From positions 1-58,167 of the forward strand of contig JACKDQ010000019.1 in NCBI GenBank assembly GCA_020633415.1: DNA of 58,167 nt, read 5' to 3'. The translations under genes were made by a program, and so were the position numbers. The notes beneath the pieces were generated by a model. The model made no database searches. It saw only the letters and a program-made list of their open reading frames with translations, and was not told the DNA's origin. This DNA is from Deltaproteobacteria bacterium. Lineage in GTDB: Bacteria; Myxococcota_A; Polyangia; GCA-2747355. Positions 35,837 through 44,395 of this stretch are shown piece after piece (position 1 is the first letter of the stretch; each line of letters starts with the position of its first letter).

Positions 35837-36970
35837 ATGGGATCGATCACACCTCGTTTCGGGAGAATCTGGCTGGGTTGCCTCGCCATGCTGCTGGTCA
35901 GCTGTGGGCTTTCCACCGATGAGGGTCTCGAGGAGGTCCGCGGAAAAGCCCAGATCGCCGGTCTGCCCAGCGACTGCTCGCTGTTCGGAGAGCGCTTGGT
36001 CAGTGCGCTGCCCGCTCGTCAGATTCACCGCTATTGGACGACCTATGCCAAGTGGCCGTTGTTTGCCAAAGGCGCGCAAGACAGTTCCGATTGGGTGCCA
36101 AACGACGTGATGCAATCCTTCGAGGGCAACTGTCGCGCGCTGGCTGAGCTGATGGGGATCACCGCGGCAGAGCCCAACTATCTCGCCACGCTGGTCACGC
36201 CGGTTCGGCTCAACGATACCGAGCTCGATGAACTGGCGGCGTTGATGCCCTATGCGAACAAGGAGCGCGAGGCGACGCGCAATGGTTACTGCGTAACGTT
36301 GCCCAACCGCGGTTCGGGTTGGGTTCCCGATAACTACATGCCGGAGCTGCGCTACTTTGTTTCGCACCGGCTGCCGACGAAGTTCGTCGTGCCGGGGCCC
36401 AACGAGCGCGAGACCTGGCCTCTGATCCTCGCCAAGGCGATCGCTTATGCCCAGGCGGAGCGATATCAGCTGCAACCGACGTCGGATGCGTTGGTAACGA
36501 TGTCGCCGATGGACTATCTCTCGCCTGGCGCTTACCCCAGCAGCTGGCGAATCAATGCCACCATGCGCGGCAAGGTGGATACCTACGATCGATACATTGG
36601 CTGTACCGCCGAGCTAAAGTCGCTGATTAAGGAATTTCGCGCGCATCCGATGGTTGTCGTCACGCCCAAAGGCCATCCGATCAAACTGGCGAGTGGCGCT
36701 ACGCTCCACGAAGATCACGCTTTTGCTGTCGTTGCTATCACCGAGGACAGCATCACCGTGCGCGATCCTCACGGTGATTCGCACGCCGGACAAGCGATGC
36801 GCGCCGACGGCTACTACGCCGAATACACCCTGAGCTATGCCACCGCGTTTTCGTCGTTCGGCACCCTGGCGATCGGGCCGATGCAGGCGGCGTGGCCCGC
36901 GGGCGCCACCGCCGAGAAGTGGGGCAACCGCTCATACTTTCGTCGCGAGCGCAGCCCCGCTTGCCCGTAG
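35837..36970 (+). CDS. Calpain-like (papain-fold) cysteine peptidase lipoprotein
   Basis: Lipoprotein of 377 aa; the lipobox LLVSC is near residue 23. The layout resembles calpain-like C2 peptidases: C99 in EGNCRALAELMGI (cf. GDCWLLAALA), a RETWPLILAKAIAYA helix (cf. WPxLLEKAYA), H294 in EDHAFAVVAI, and D310 in VRDPHG where calpains have Asn in RNPWG. The triad is thus Cys-His-Asp rather than Cys-His-Asn, so activity is uncertain. It would act at the surface or in the periplasm. A broken paralog lies at 22872-23128. The start may instead be GTG 35807. The assignment rests on my reading of motifs. Confidence 0.6.
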   Translation: MGSITPRFGRIWLGCLAMLLVSCGLSTDEGLEEVRGKAQIAGLPSDCSLFGERLVSALPARQIHRYWTTYAKWPLFAKGAQDSSDWVPNDVMQSFEGNCRALAELMGITAAEPNYLATLVTPVRLNDTELDELAALMPYANKEREATRNGYCVTLPNRGSGWVPDNYMPELRYFVSHRLPTKFVVPGPNERETWPLILAKAIAYAQAERYQLQPTSDALVTMSPMDYLSPGAYPSSWRINATMRGKVDTYDRYIGCTAELKSLIKEFRAHPMVVVTPKGHPIKLASGATLHEDHAFAVVAITEDSITVRDPHGDSHAGQAMRADGYYAEYTLSYATAFSSFGTLAIGPMQAAWPAGATAEKWGNRSYFRRERSPACP

Positions 36971-37079
36971 TGCCGTGAAGCGCTGATACAGCGTGAATTT
37001 GCGATTCAGTGGCGCGGCGTGATTTTCAGCACTTAGCAGGCGAGTGATGCGGCACGCCGGTTGCTTTGTTCCGATACTG

Positions 37080-37649
37080 ATGAACGTTAGATGCTGGCTA
37101 CTTTTGAGCACCGTCGGCCTGGTCAGCGCCTGTGCATTTCCGCGCCGGATCGTCGTGTCACGCACGCAGGCTCTGCGGATCGCCAGGGGTGAGCCGCTTA
37201 CCGTAGAGACTCAGCGCGGTGACCGACGGCGAGTTCGCGTTCGACGGGTGCGTGTCGAACCAGCCGATCTGGTCTCGCCAAGTTCGCTCGATCCGCAAAG
37301 GTCGCTGCTCAGCAGGTGGCTGCTCGGCGCCGACTACGACGAGCGTGTTGTCGCCGCCTGGCTGGCCGAGCCGCGTTGGACCCACGCCGAGGTACGCTTC
37401 GAGGTGATCGAACCCCGGGGTACAGCGTGGGTGCTCGCTAGCGCGATCCTTGGTGGCGTCGCAGCCGCGCTGGCCGTCGATTACGGTGCGCGCTGTCGCC
37501 CTCAACAGGCCGCGACGGACTGCGAGCTGCAATCGATCCAGCCGTTCTTCGTGTTACTTGGTACCCTCGGCGGCACTGCGCTGGGCGGCGCGCTCGGTTG
37601 GGGACTGCACGAGCGGTTCACTGCACCGACCTATCATCTGCCGCACTGA
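37080..37649 (+). CDS. Lipoprotein with two C-terminal membrane segments
   Basis: Protein of 189 aa with a signal ending LVSAC near residue 18, then a short basic domain (RRRVRVRRVRVEPADL), and two hydrophobic Gly/Ala-rich segments at about 115-135 and 155-180 (VLASAILGGVAAALAV and LGTLGGTALGGALGWGL). Such Gly-zipper segments are common in small envelope proteins. I do not recognise the family. The RBS is weak and the start may be ATG 37044. Confidence 0.6.
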   Translation: MNVRCWLLLSTVGLVSACAFPRRIVVSRTQALRIARGEPLTVETQRGDRRRVRVRRVRVEPADLVSPSSLDPQRSLLSRWLLGADYDERVVAAWLAEPRWTHAEVRFEVIEPRGTAWVLASAILGGVAAALAVDYGARCRPQQAATDCELQSIQPFFVLLGTLGGTALGGALGWGLHERFTAPTYHLPH

Positions 37650-37751
37650 TCTCGCCCGCCACTTTGCCGCGGGTGGCAATCGCCGACGCGCGACTGGGCA
37701 AGCCGCGCGAAAGGCATTAGGCTAGCTGGTCAAACCAGGAGGATGAGCCTG

Positions 37752-38246
37752 ATGCAGACCCAGCGCGCCGCTCAAACAATCGCCCTTGCTGTTCTGTTCA
37801 GCGCAGCACTACTGGCCCGGCCAGCTCACGCCAACAAGCCGATCAATCTCTCGCTATTTGCGCCCGTTCAGCTGTTTTCCGAAAACGAGCCGATCAGCGG
37901 GTTTCGCTTCAATCTGATCTATGGCCGCACCCGCAGTATGAAAGGCCTCGACCTTGGCTTGGTCAATCACATCATCGCCGGGCCGTTTGATGGTGTGCAA
38001 TTGGGCTTGGTCAACGTGGCCCAGCGCAGTCTTAGTGGCTGGCAACACGGTGGCGTGGGGATCGTTCGCGGGCAGCTCAAGGGCGTTCAGACCGGCGTGG
38101 TCAACGTGGCGCAGCGCGTGCGCGGCGTGCAATTCGGCGCGGTCAACATCACCGATACGATCTATGGCATTCAGATCGGGCTGGTCAACGTGATCAAACG
38201 CGGCGGCTGGCTTCCGGTGATGGTCCTGGTAAACGGCTCGCTCTGA
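37752..38246 (+). CDS. LA_2272-type surface repeat protein
   Basis: Exported protein of 164 aa with a signal peptide ending AHA. The mature part is built from a repeat of about 18-24 residues with the core G-x-x-x-G-x-V-N: GLDLGLVNHI, GVQLGLVNVA, GVQTGVVNVA, GVQFGAVNIT, GIQIGLVNVI, five copies. This pattern matches the LA_2272 surface-repeat family, likely a beta-solenoid or beta-barrel fragment. AGGAGG at 37737-37742 supports ATG 37752 (9 nt) over the adjacent ATG 37743. Function unknown. Confidence 0.82.
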   Translation: MQTQRAAQTIALAVLFSAALLARPAHANKPINLSLFAPVQLFSENEPISGFRFNLIYGRTRSMKGLDLGLVNHIIAGPFDGVQLGLVNVAQRSLSGWQHGGVGIVRGQLKGVQTGVVNVAQRVRGVQFGAVNITDTIYGIQIGLVNVIKRGGWLPVMVLVNGSL

Positions 38247-38293
38247 GCAGAGCGCCAATACCGCCGCGATGTCGGTCGTAACAACCTCAGCGC

Positions 38294-40219
38294 TTAGCCG
38301 TTTGAGGCTCGCTTGTTCGCGGGACGACCGTTGCCGCTAACCACCCGCTGCTGCGCTGCGGAGAGGATCATCTCCAGCAGCGAGCCGTAGGTCTGGGCGC
38401 GAAACTCGGCCATCTTGTTTAGCTTGCCATCCCAACACCAGCCGGGATTAGGGTTGACCTCGAGCAACTTGACCTGCCCGTGGGCATCGGCGCGAAAGTC
38501 GAAGCGGGCATAGTCGCGGCACTCGAGACGCTCGAACAGCCGTGTTGCGTAGTCGATCAGGTTGCGCGTCAGGGGCTCATCGATCGTCGCCTCGTGGTAG
38601 CCGATCTTGTCCCAATAGGGTGAATCCGGTAGCCACTTAGATTCGTAGCTAAGGATCTTCGGCAGGTCGCTTGGCAGCTGAGAGTAGTCGACTTCGAGGA
38701 TCGGCAGAACGTTGTAGCCAAGGCCCGGGTTGCCGATCACGCCGACGCTATATTCTGTGCCGGAGAGGTATTCCTGCACCAAGATCGGCTTGCCAGGCAA
38801 TTCGGTATGGAGCCGGTTGAGGTAGGCGATCGCTTCGCTGGGGGATGAAACCACTGACCCCGCGGTGATACCGATCGAGCCATCCCCACAGCCCGGCTTG
38901 ATCAACGCAGGAAAGATCGCCGGGAACGTCGCACTCACGTCGTCTGGCGCGACGTAGGTTTCGAGCGGCGTCGGCACATCGACGCTCTGCGCGATGCTGG
39001 CGACCAGCGACTTGTTGTAACACAGACCCAAGCAGGAGGGGCCGGCCCCCGAGTAGGGGATCGAGAGCATCTCCAAGAAGGCCGGCACGTGCAGTTCGAG
39101 CGTGGCGTGGTTCTGGAAGCCTTCGTCGCAGAGATTCAACACGAACGACGGGCGCTCCTGCTCGAGACGACGCATCAAGGCGGCGTGGTTATCGATGAAG
39201 GAGAAGCGATACTGTTGGAGCCCTTCTAAGGTGGACTTTAGTCGGGCGACCGTCTCGAGGTCCTCTGGGTTGTACTGGCCGCCACGTTTAACTGAGTCGG
39301 GGAGCGCCGGATCGCCGAGAATCACGGTGACGTCGGGGTACGGAACCACCGAGCGTTTGGGACGTTGTTCAGAACGCGGTGCGGTCGCGGTGAGCAGCAT
39401 GCGACGCTGCATCATGCCGAGGTCCTGGTCACGTTCAGAGCGGGTCTCCACCAGGCCGTGGCAGCGCGCCGACTTGAAGCCCGCCCGATCGAGTGCGTCG
39501 AGGATCTGCTCCTGTGAAAACAGCCGCTCGGCATAGAACTGGTCGGCGATCACACCGCGCTCGGCGTCGACGACGACTTCGCGACTGATCAAGCGCGTGC
39601 CGTCCGAGGAGAGCGTGCGCTCGCGGCAGACGAACTGTGATTGGTCGAGCCATTCCCAAGAACGCGGCTCGAAGTGCTCCCGGAGCCAGCTGCCATCGGC
39701 GAGGTCGAGCATCAGCACGCCCCCTGCGCGCAGGCAACGGCGAGCGCTGTTCAGCACCGTGATGTCGTCTTCGGAGCGGTCGAAGTAGCCAAATGAGTTG
39801 CCGAGCATCGTTACGCAGTCGAAAACAGTCTCGCTACCGATGCGGAACTTGCGCGCGTCGCCTTCGCGGAAGCTGATCTCTTTCCCTTCGGCCTTGGCCC
39901 GTCGTCGAGCGAGGCGAATCAGATAGCGCGACCGGTCGACGCCGGTCAGCTGGGTGAAGCCGCGCCGGGCAAGCTCCATGAGGTGTCGACCCTGGCCGCA
40001 GCAAAGGTCCAGAACGCGGTCGGCTTTGCCGATCCCGGTCAGCTCGATGATTCGGTCGACCTCCGCGCGCGTCAGGCTTTGATCTTCGACGACATCGCCG
40101 TCGGTCTTCAGGTAGACCGCGTTAAACAGCGATCGCCACCACTCTGGGGGCAGGTGCTTTTCAAGGTCAGCGATCGGACCCAGCGTGCGAGGTGTTTTCG
40201 TTGATGGTTTCTTTTCCAA
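38294..40219 (-). CDS. Methyltransferase/ATP-grasp (D-Ala-D-Ala ligase-like) fusion
   Basis: A two-domain enzyme of 641 aa. Residues about 20-290 form a class I methyltransferase with motif I VLDLCCGQGRHLMEL and FDCVTMLGNSFGYFD. Residues about 330-620 form an ATP-grasp domain of the D-Ala-D-Ala ligase type: FPALIKPGCGDGSIGIT, PILVQEYLSGTEYSVG and the end motif DFRADAHGQVKLLEVNPNPG. The fusion suggests methylation and ligation of one small amino-acid-like or peptide substrate. TTG 40219 is chosen because GGGAGC lies 6 nt upstream. It is divergent from the stress protein gene. Confidence 0.85.
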   Translation of the reverse strand: MEKKPSTKTPRTLGPIADLEKHLPPEWWRSLFNAVYLKTDGDVVEDQSLTRAEVDRIIELTGIGKADRVLDLCCGQGRHLMELARRGFTQLTGVDRSRYLIRLARRRAKAEGKEISFREGDARKFRIGSETVFDCVTMLGNSFGYFDRSEDDITVLNSARRCLRAGGVLMLDLADGSWLREHFEPRSWEWLDQSQFVCRERTLSSDGTRLISREVVVDAERGVIADQFYAERLFSQEQILDALDRAGFKSARCHGLVETRSERDQDLGMMQRRMLLTATAPRSEQRPKRSVVPYPDVTVILGDPALPDSVKRGGQYNPEDLETVARLKSTLEGLQQYRFSFIDNHAALMRRLEQERPSFVLNLCDEGFQNHATLELHVPAFLEMLSIPYSGAGPSCLGLCYNKSLVASIAQSVDVPTPLETYVAPDDVSATFPAIFPALIKPGCGDGSIGITAGSVVSSPSEAIAYLNRLHTELPGKPILVQEYLSGTEYSVGVIGNPGLGYNVLPILEVDYSQLPSDLPKILSYESKWLPDSPYWDKIGYHEATIDEPLTRNLIDYATRLFERLECRDYARFDFRADAHGQVKLLEVNPNPGWCWDGKLNKMAEFRAQTYGSLLEMILSAAQQRVVSGNGRPANKRASNG

Positions 40220-40440
40220 CGTGATGCTCCCTGGCTGGTCGCAAGTGCAGCACAGCTCGTGCCAATATCGAAGGCACATCTGGTGGCGTGGCGGCCGATT
40301 TTTTCGCTCATCGGCCCCCCAGATCGGAGGCTGCACCGCTGGTCGTCGGAACGGGGATCTCCGATAATGCGCCCGGCTGCCGGTCTTGGCCCCGCTCTAC
40401 CCGGCACAGGGCTTGCTTCGCCTACGCATGGAGACCACGC

Positions 40441-41298
40441 ATGGATACCGATCGAATCACCCGCCTGCTCGTCGCCACCGATCTTTCGCAGAACAGCTCG
40501 CGGATTCCTGACTACGCCAGCTGTTTGGCCAAGGCGCTCGGCGCCGAGGTCACACTGACCTTCGTTGATCCGCTCGCTGACGACGGCAGCGGCAGCGAGG
40601 GGCACATGTCCGAGTACCGCTCGGCTTGCCGGGAGGCGCTCGAGCAACAGCGTCGCGCCATCGCCGACAGCGGTGTCGCCGTAGAGGCGCAGGCAATTCG
40701 CGAGAACTTCGTGGTTTCGGGCCTATTGCAGGCCACCCGCCGCTGCGGCGCGGAGGCAATCGTCGTTTCCCGGCTTGGCGCCCACGCCGGCGACCAGCCC
40801 CATCTGGTCGGTTCGACGCCGCTGCGCCTGCTTCGCCAAGCCGAGGTGCCGGTGATCATCGTTCCAACTCACGTGGCGCCGCCCGAGCGTTTTTGCAGTT
40901 TGGCCTTGCCGGTGGTGGCCGACGGCAGTTTGGCCGTGGCCCTCGAGATCGGCCGACAGCTCGCGGCGCAGCTCGAGTTGCCACTGCGGCCGCTGCGTGT
41001 CCGCCGCCGGGTGACAATGCCGTTCTCGGCCGCCGGTAGCTCCCTGCCTGCACCAGAAGCTGCCAGCTGGACCCATCATGGTGTCGAGATCCGCGACATC
41101 CTGGCGCAACGGATCACCTCGACGATAATCGGCGAGCTTGCGCCGAGCGATCTGCTGATCGTTGTCGCGTGCGACATCGACGGCCCCAGCGTACTGGGTA
41201 GCGCCGCTGACCGCATGCTGCGGCAATCGATGGTGACCACGATCGTCTTGCCGCGCGACTATTTGTTGATTCACCAGCGCTTTGTCGACAGCGAATAG
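40441..41298 (+). CDS. Tandem universal stress protein
   Basis: USP of 285 aa with two USP-type domains in tandem. The first is clear: ITRLLVATDLSQNS at the start and LVGSTPLRLLRQAEVPVIIVP (G-x2-G-x9-G-S/T-type loop partly degenerate). The second (from about residue 150) is diverged, ending LGSAADRMLRQSMVTTIVLP. Such proteins bind ATP or dimerise under stress. GGAG lies 7 nt before the ATG. It is a single gene, convergent with the REC-GGDEF gene. Confidence 0.85.
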   Translation: MDTDRITRLLVATDLSQNSSRIPDYASCLAKALGAEVTLTFVDPLADDGSGSEGHMSEYRSACREALEQQRRAIADSGVAVEAQAIRENFVVSGLLQATRRCGAEAIVVSRLGAHAGDQPHLVGSTPLRLLRQAEVPVIIVPTHVAPPERFCSLALPVVADGSLAVALEIGRQLAAQLELPLRPLRVRRRVTMPFSAAGSSLPAPEAASWTHHGVEIRDILAQRITSTIIGELAPSDLLIVVACDIDGPSVLGSAADRMLRQSMVTTIVLPRDYLLIHQRFVDSE

Positions 41299-41441
41299 TC
41301 GCGATCTCCGAGCGGCGGCACGATTCTTTTCTGCCGAACAGCGACTAGTCGCCAGCGCAGCCTTCTGTGCCTGAGTAGTCAGCTGCTGTCTTCGACCAGC
41401 CGACGCGCTTGCCATGGCGGGTTTTCACCCACCACTACTGC

Positions 41442-42536
41442 TTAATCCTCAGCAGATTCGCTTGTACGGCCTGCTGGTGAAAGCGTGGGTATCTCCTGTG
41501 AGCGCGCGGTGTCGAGGAAGTGGCGCTGCGCGGTCTCGCTGCTCCGGCGATTCTCTTTGGGGTCTTCTGTCTGGCGCGCCGGCGCGGCGCGAAGTCGCAC
41601 ACAGTTGCCGCCAGTCGCCTTGCCTTCGTACAGTGCAGCGTCAGCGAGGCAAAACATTTCGTCGGCCGGACAATGCGTACTGTGCGCGGCGATGCCCACC
41701 GTGATGCTTGTTGAGAAGGCCGTGTCGTCGTCGACGTGATAGCACTTTGCCGCCACCGTTTCGCACAGACGCGACAAGACATCGAGAGCCTGCTGGCCGG
41801 TGGTGTGCGGCAGCACGATGCCGAATTCGTCGCCGCCGATCCGGCCAAAGTGGTCGGTCGTGCGCAGGCGCCGGTTGAGGCGTTGGGCAAGGTTGGCCAA
41901 CAGCAAGTCGCCGATGCGATGTCCAAAGCGATCGTTAACGGACTTGAACTTATCGACATCAAAGATCGCGAAGCACAACGGGAAATTGTGGCGGTCTGCG
42001 ATGTCGATTGCGCGCTGTAGCTGCTCATTGAGCGACCGCCGGTTGAGTACGCCGGTCAGATCGTCGGTGGTTGCCAGCTCCAGCAGACGTCGGCTTTGCT
42101 GCTCCAGGCGGTTGACCAGCTGTTGGTGGCGGATCGCGTAACGCAGCACGTGCTCCAACACGTCGGGGGACAGCCGATCCTTGGCCAGATAGTCGACCGC
42201 GCCAGCATCCATCGCAGCCATGTCGATCGAATGATCGCCCTGGCCGGTTAGCAGCAGGTAGGCAACGGTCGGTGCTTGCCGGGCGGCCGTGCGGATCAAC
42301 TCCAGCCCATCGTCGACTCCCAGGCGGTAATCGACGATGCAGAGGTCGTAACGCTCACCTTCCAGCGCCGCGAGCGCTTCTTTGGCCGATCTGGCGTGAT
42401 CGAGTTGGTATCGGTCGGGGGCGATCTGGGCTAGCGTCTTGCGCAGCAAGAAAAAGTCGTCCGGATCGTCATCGACGCAAAGCAGTCGCGGAAGTTGCTC
42501 ATCCGCTGCATCTATCTCTGCGAATCGATCAGTCAC
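41442..42536 (-). CDS. REC-GGDEF response regulator, diguanylate cyclase
   Basis: Response regulator of 364 aa. REC domain: phosphoacceptor D69 in CIVDY, with the acidic pocket DDD at 22-24. GGDEF domain from about residue 155, active-site GGDEF at 234-238, so it should make cyclic di-GMP. The inhibitory I-site RTTD lies at 225-228, exactly five residues before GGDEF, so product feedback is expected. The C-terminal 40 residues are low complexity. It overlaps the upstream response regulator gene by 8 bp and is the last gene of the symporter-kinase run. Confidence 0.93.
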   Translation of the reverse strand: MTDRFAEIDAADEQLPRLLCVDDDPDDFFLLRKTLAQIAPDRYQLDHARSAKEALAALEGERYDLCIVDYRLGVDDGLELIRTAARQAPTVAYLLLTGQGDHSIDMAAMDAGAVDYLAKDRLSPDVLEHVLRYAIRHQQLVNRLEQQSRRLLELATTDDLTGVLNRRSLNEQLQRAIDIADRHNFPLCFAIFDVDKFKSVNDRFGHRIGDLLLANLAQRLNRRLRTTDHFGRIGGDEFGIVLPHTTGQQALDVLSRLCETVAAKCYHVDDDTAFSTSITVGIAAHSTHCPADEMFCLADAALYEGKATGGNCVRLRAAPARQTEDPKENRRSSETAQRHFLDTARSQEIPTLSPAGRTSESAED

Positions 42537-42981
42537 AGGGCACCAGTTCGACGAGTCCGAACCAGTATTCGCAGATTCGTTCGAGTGCCGCGACCATCGT
42601 GTCCATCAGCAAGGGCTTGACGACGTAGGAGTTTGCGCCGAGCTGATAGCATCGCTTGACGTCGGTTTCTGCCGCGGACGTGGTCAGTATTACCACCGGG
42701 ATGTGTTTGAAATCTTCGTGTGCACGAAGCTCGCGCAAGCAGTGCTCTCCGTCCATTCCTGGCATGTTTAAATCGAGGAGAATGATCCCTGGACACGGCG
42801 CGCTTTTCGGGTCGGCGAAGCGCCGGCGACGCAACAAATAGTCGATCATCGCTTCGCCGCTCTCCACACAGACCAGCTGATGTTGCACGCCAGAGCGAGT
42901 GAGCGCTGCTTTGACGAGGAAACGATCATCCTCGTCATCATCGACCATCAGGATGGTCGATCCCTGCGCACGATCAGGCAT
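42529..42981 (-). CDS. Single-domain response regulator (Rcp1-like)
   Basis: Stand-alone receiver of 150 aa with ILMVDDDEDD at the start, phosphoacceptor D70 in ILLDLNMPGMDG, and the conserved Lys in YVVKPL. It has no output domain. This type works as a phosphate relay from hybrid or phytochrome-like kinases. It overlaps the end of the kinase gene (ATG 42981, kinase stop at 42974) and the start of the REC-GGDEF gene, so the three are translationally coupled. Confidence 0.92.
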   Translation of the reverse strand: MPDRAQGSTILMVDDDEDDRFLVKAALTRSGVQHQLVCVESGEAMIDYLLRRRRFADPKSAPCPGIILLDLNMPGMDGEHCLRELRAHEDFKHIPVVILTTSAAETDVKRCYQLGANSYVVKPLLMDTMVAALERICEYWFGLVELVPCD

Positions 42982-44383
42982 TTCGCGCCTCACTAGCTAG
43001 CGGCAGATCGAATTCGAACCTTGCGCCATCTAGCGTAGCATGAGCTGAAATCGTGCCACCATGGATCTCGACGATCTTTTGGCAGATCGCCAGGCCGATT
43101 CCTGTCCCCGGGTAAAGGTCACGGCTGTGCAAACGCTGAAATACGCCGAATATCTTCTCGGCGTACTGGGCTTCGAAACCGATGCCGTTGTCGCTGACCG
43201 AGATGACGCAGCGCTCTCGATCTCGCCGCCAGGTAATCTCGATCTTCGGTGCCGTGTCGGCCTTGCGAAACTTGACCGCGTTGCTGATCAAGTTCTGAAA
43301 GAGCTGTTTGAGCTGCGTCGGCGCACCGACAACGTCAGGCAGATCGGCCCAGTGCAACTCGGCCCCGCTTTCCTCGAGCATCAGCGCTAGGTCGTCGGTG
43401 GTCTCAATCAGCAAGCGGTCCAGGTTGACGGCGACTTGCTGCTCGCTCTGACTGCCGACTCGCGAGTAGGACAAGAGGTTGACGATCAATTCATCCAGGC
43501 GCTGTGCGGCGTCCTGCATGCGCTGAGCGTAATGCGCGCCTTCTTCATCGAGCTGTTCGGACTTCTCTGTGGCGAGCAGTTGGCCGAAGTTTAGGATCTT
43601 TCGTAGTGGTTCGCGTAGATCGTGTGACGCGACGTAGGCGAAGCGCCTGAGCGACTCGTTGGAACGCAAGAGCTCGGTATTCGCTTGGGCGAGCTGCAAG
43701 CCACTCCGTGCGAGCGCGCTCGTCGCGCGGCGCGTACGAAAGAACACGAGAGCGCTGGTCACAACGGCAAAGGCAACGGTGATCACGAAGGCCAGCGAGA
43801 GCTGTGCTTCGCTCGAGGCGCGGATTCGATCAGCTTCGTGCAATAACGCCCGCGCCTTGCGGCGGGCGAAGGCGATGATCTCGTCTTGGATCGCGGCGAG
43901 CTTTTCGTAACGTGAGGTGCCCTCGGACAATACCCGGATTCGGGCCTGCTGGGGATCGTGCTCGAGTAGCTTCAAGACCGCGCGCTGAAAGCGTGTCCAG
44001 TCGGCGAGCGCCGCCTTGTTCTGGGCAACCAGTGCGCGGTCGCCGAGGAAGTGGCGCTCGATGATCCGCGCGCTGTGGGCGACGTGTCGGGGCAGGTCTT
44101 GAATCGCCTCGCGCAGTGCCGCCTCGTGCTGGGGCTCGTCGTGGTGGACGAGGGCGAGCATGCTTAGCCGCGACTCGGAGAGCGCCAGGCGAATGTTGAG
44201 CGCCGCGTTGCTAACCTGAAACGGGTGCAGATAGAGGCGGTTTGTCGCACCGTTTAGTCGGCGAAGGTTGCTGACGGCGATCGTTCCCAGTGCGATCAAC
44301 GCGATGACCAACGTGAGAAAGCCGACCGCCACCCACGGTTCTTTGGCCTCCATCGGCGCTGGGTTTTCAGCAGCTGACGCCAT
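42974..44383 (-). CDS. Sensor histidine kinase with periplasmic helical sensor
   Basis: Membrane kinase of 469 aa. TM1 is at about 18-38, a mainly helical periplasmic sensor of 4HB type spans 40-195, and TM2 is at about 196-216. The dimerisation helix carries H254 in VASHDLREPLRKI. The ATPase has the N box (QNLISNAVKFR), G1 (SVSDNGIGF) and G2 (GTGIGLAICQKIVEIHGG). The ligand is unknown. It lies 12 bp downstream of the symporter and overlaps the single-domain regulator gene, so all are one operon. Its sensor could read the state of the symporter or its solute. Confidence 0.92.
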   Translation of the reverse strand: MASAAENPAPMEAKEPWVAVGFLTLVIALIALGTIAVSNLRRLNGATNRLYLHPFQVSNAALNIRLALSESRLSMLALVHHDEPQHEAALREAIQDLPRHVAHSARIIERHFLGDRALVAQNKAALADWTRFQRAVLKLLEHDPQQARIRVLSEGTSRYEKLAAIQDEIIAFARRKARALLHEADRIRASSEAQLSLAFVITVAFAVVTSALVFFRTRRATSALARSGLQLAQANTELLRSNESLRRFAYVASHDLREPLRKILNFGQLLATEKSEQLDEEGAHYAQRMQDAAQRLDELIVNLLSYSRVGSQSEQQVAVNLDRLLIETTDDLALMLEESGAELHWADLPDVVGAPTQLKQLFQNLISNAVKFRKADTAPKIEITWRRDRERCVISVSDNGIGFEAQYAEKIFGVFQRLHSRDLYPGTGIGLAICQKIVEIHGGTISAHATLDGARFEFDLPLASEARNA

Positions 44384-44395
44384 GTATTCGTCCGA

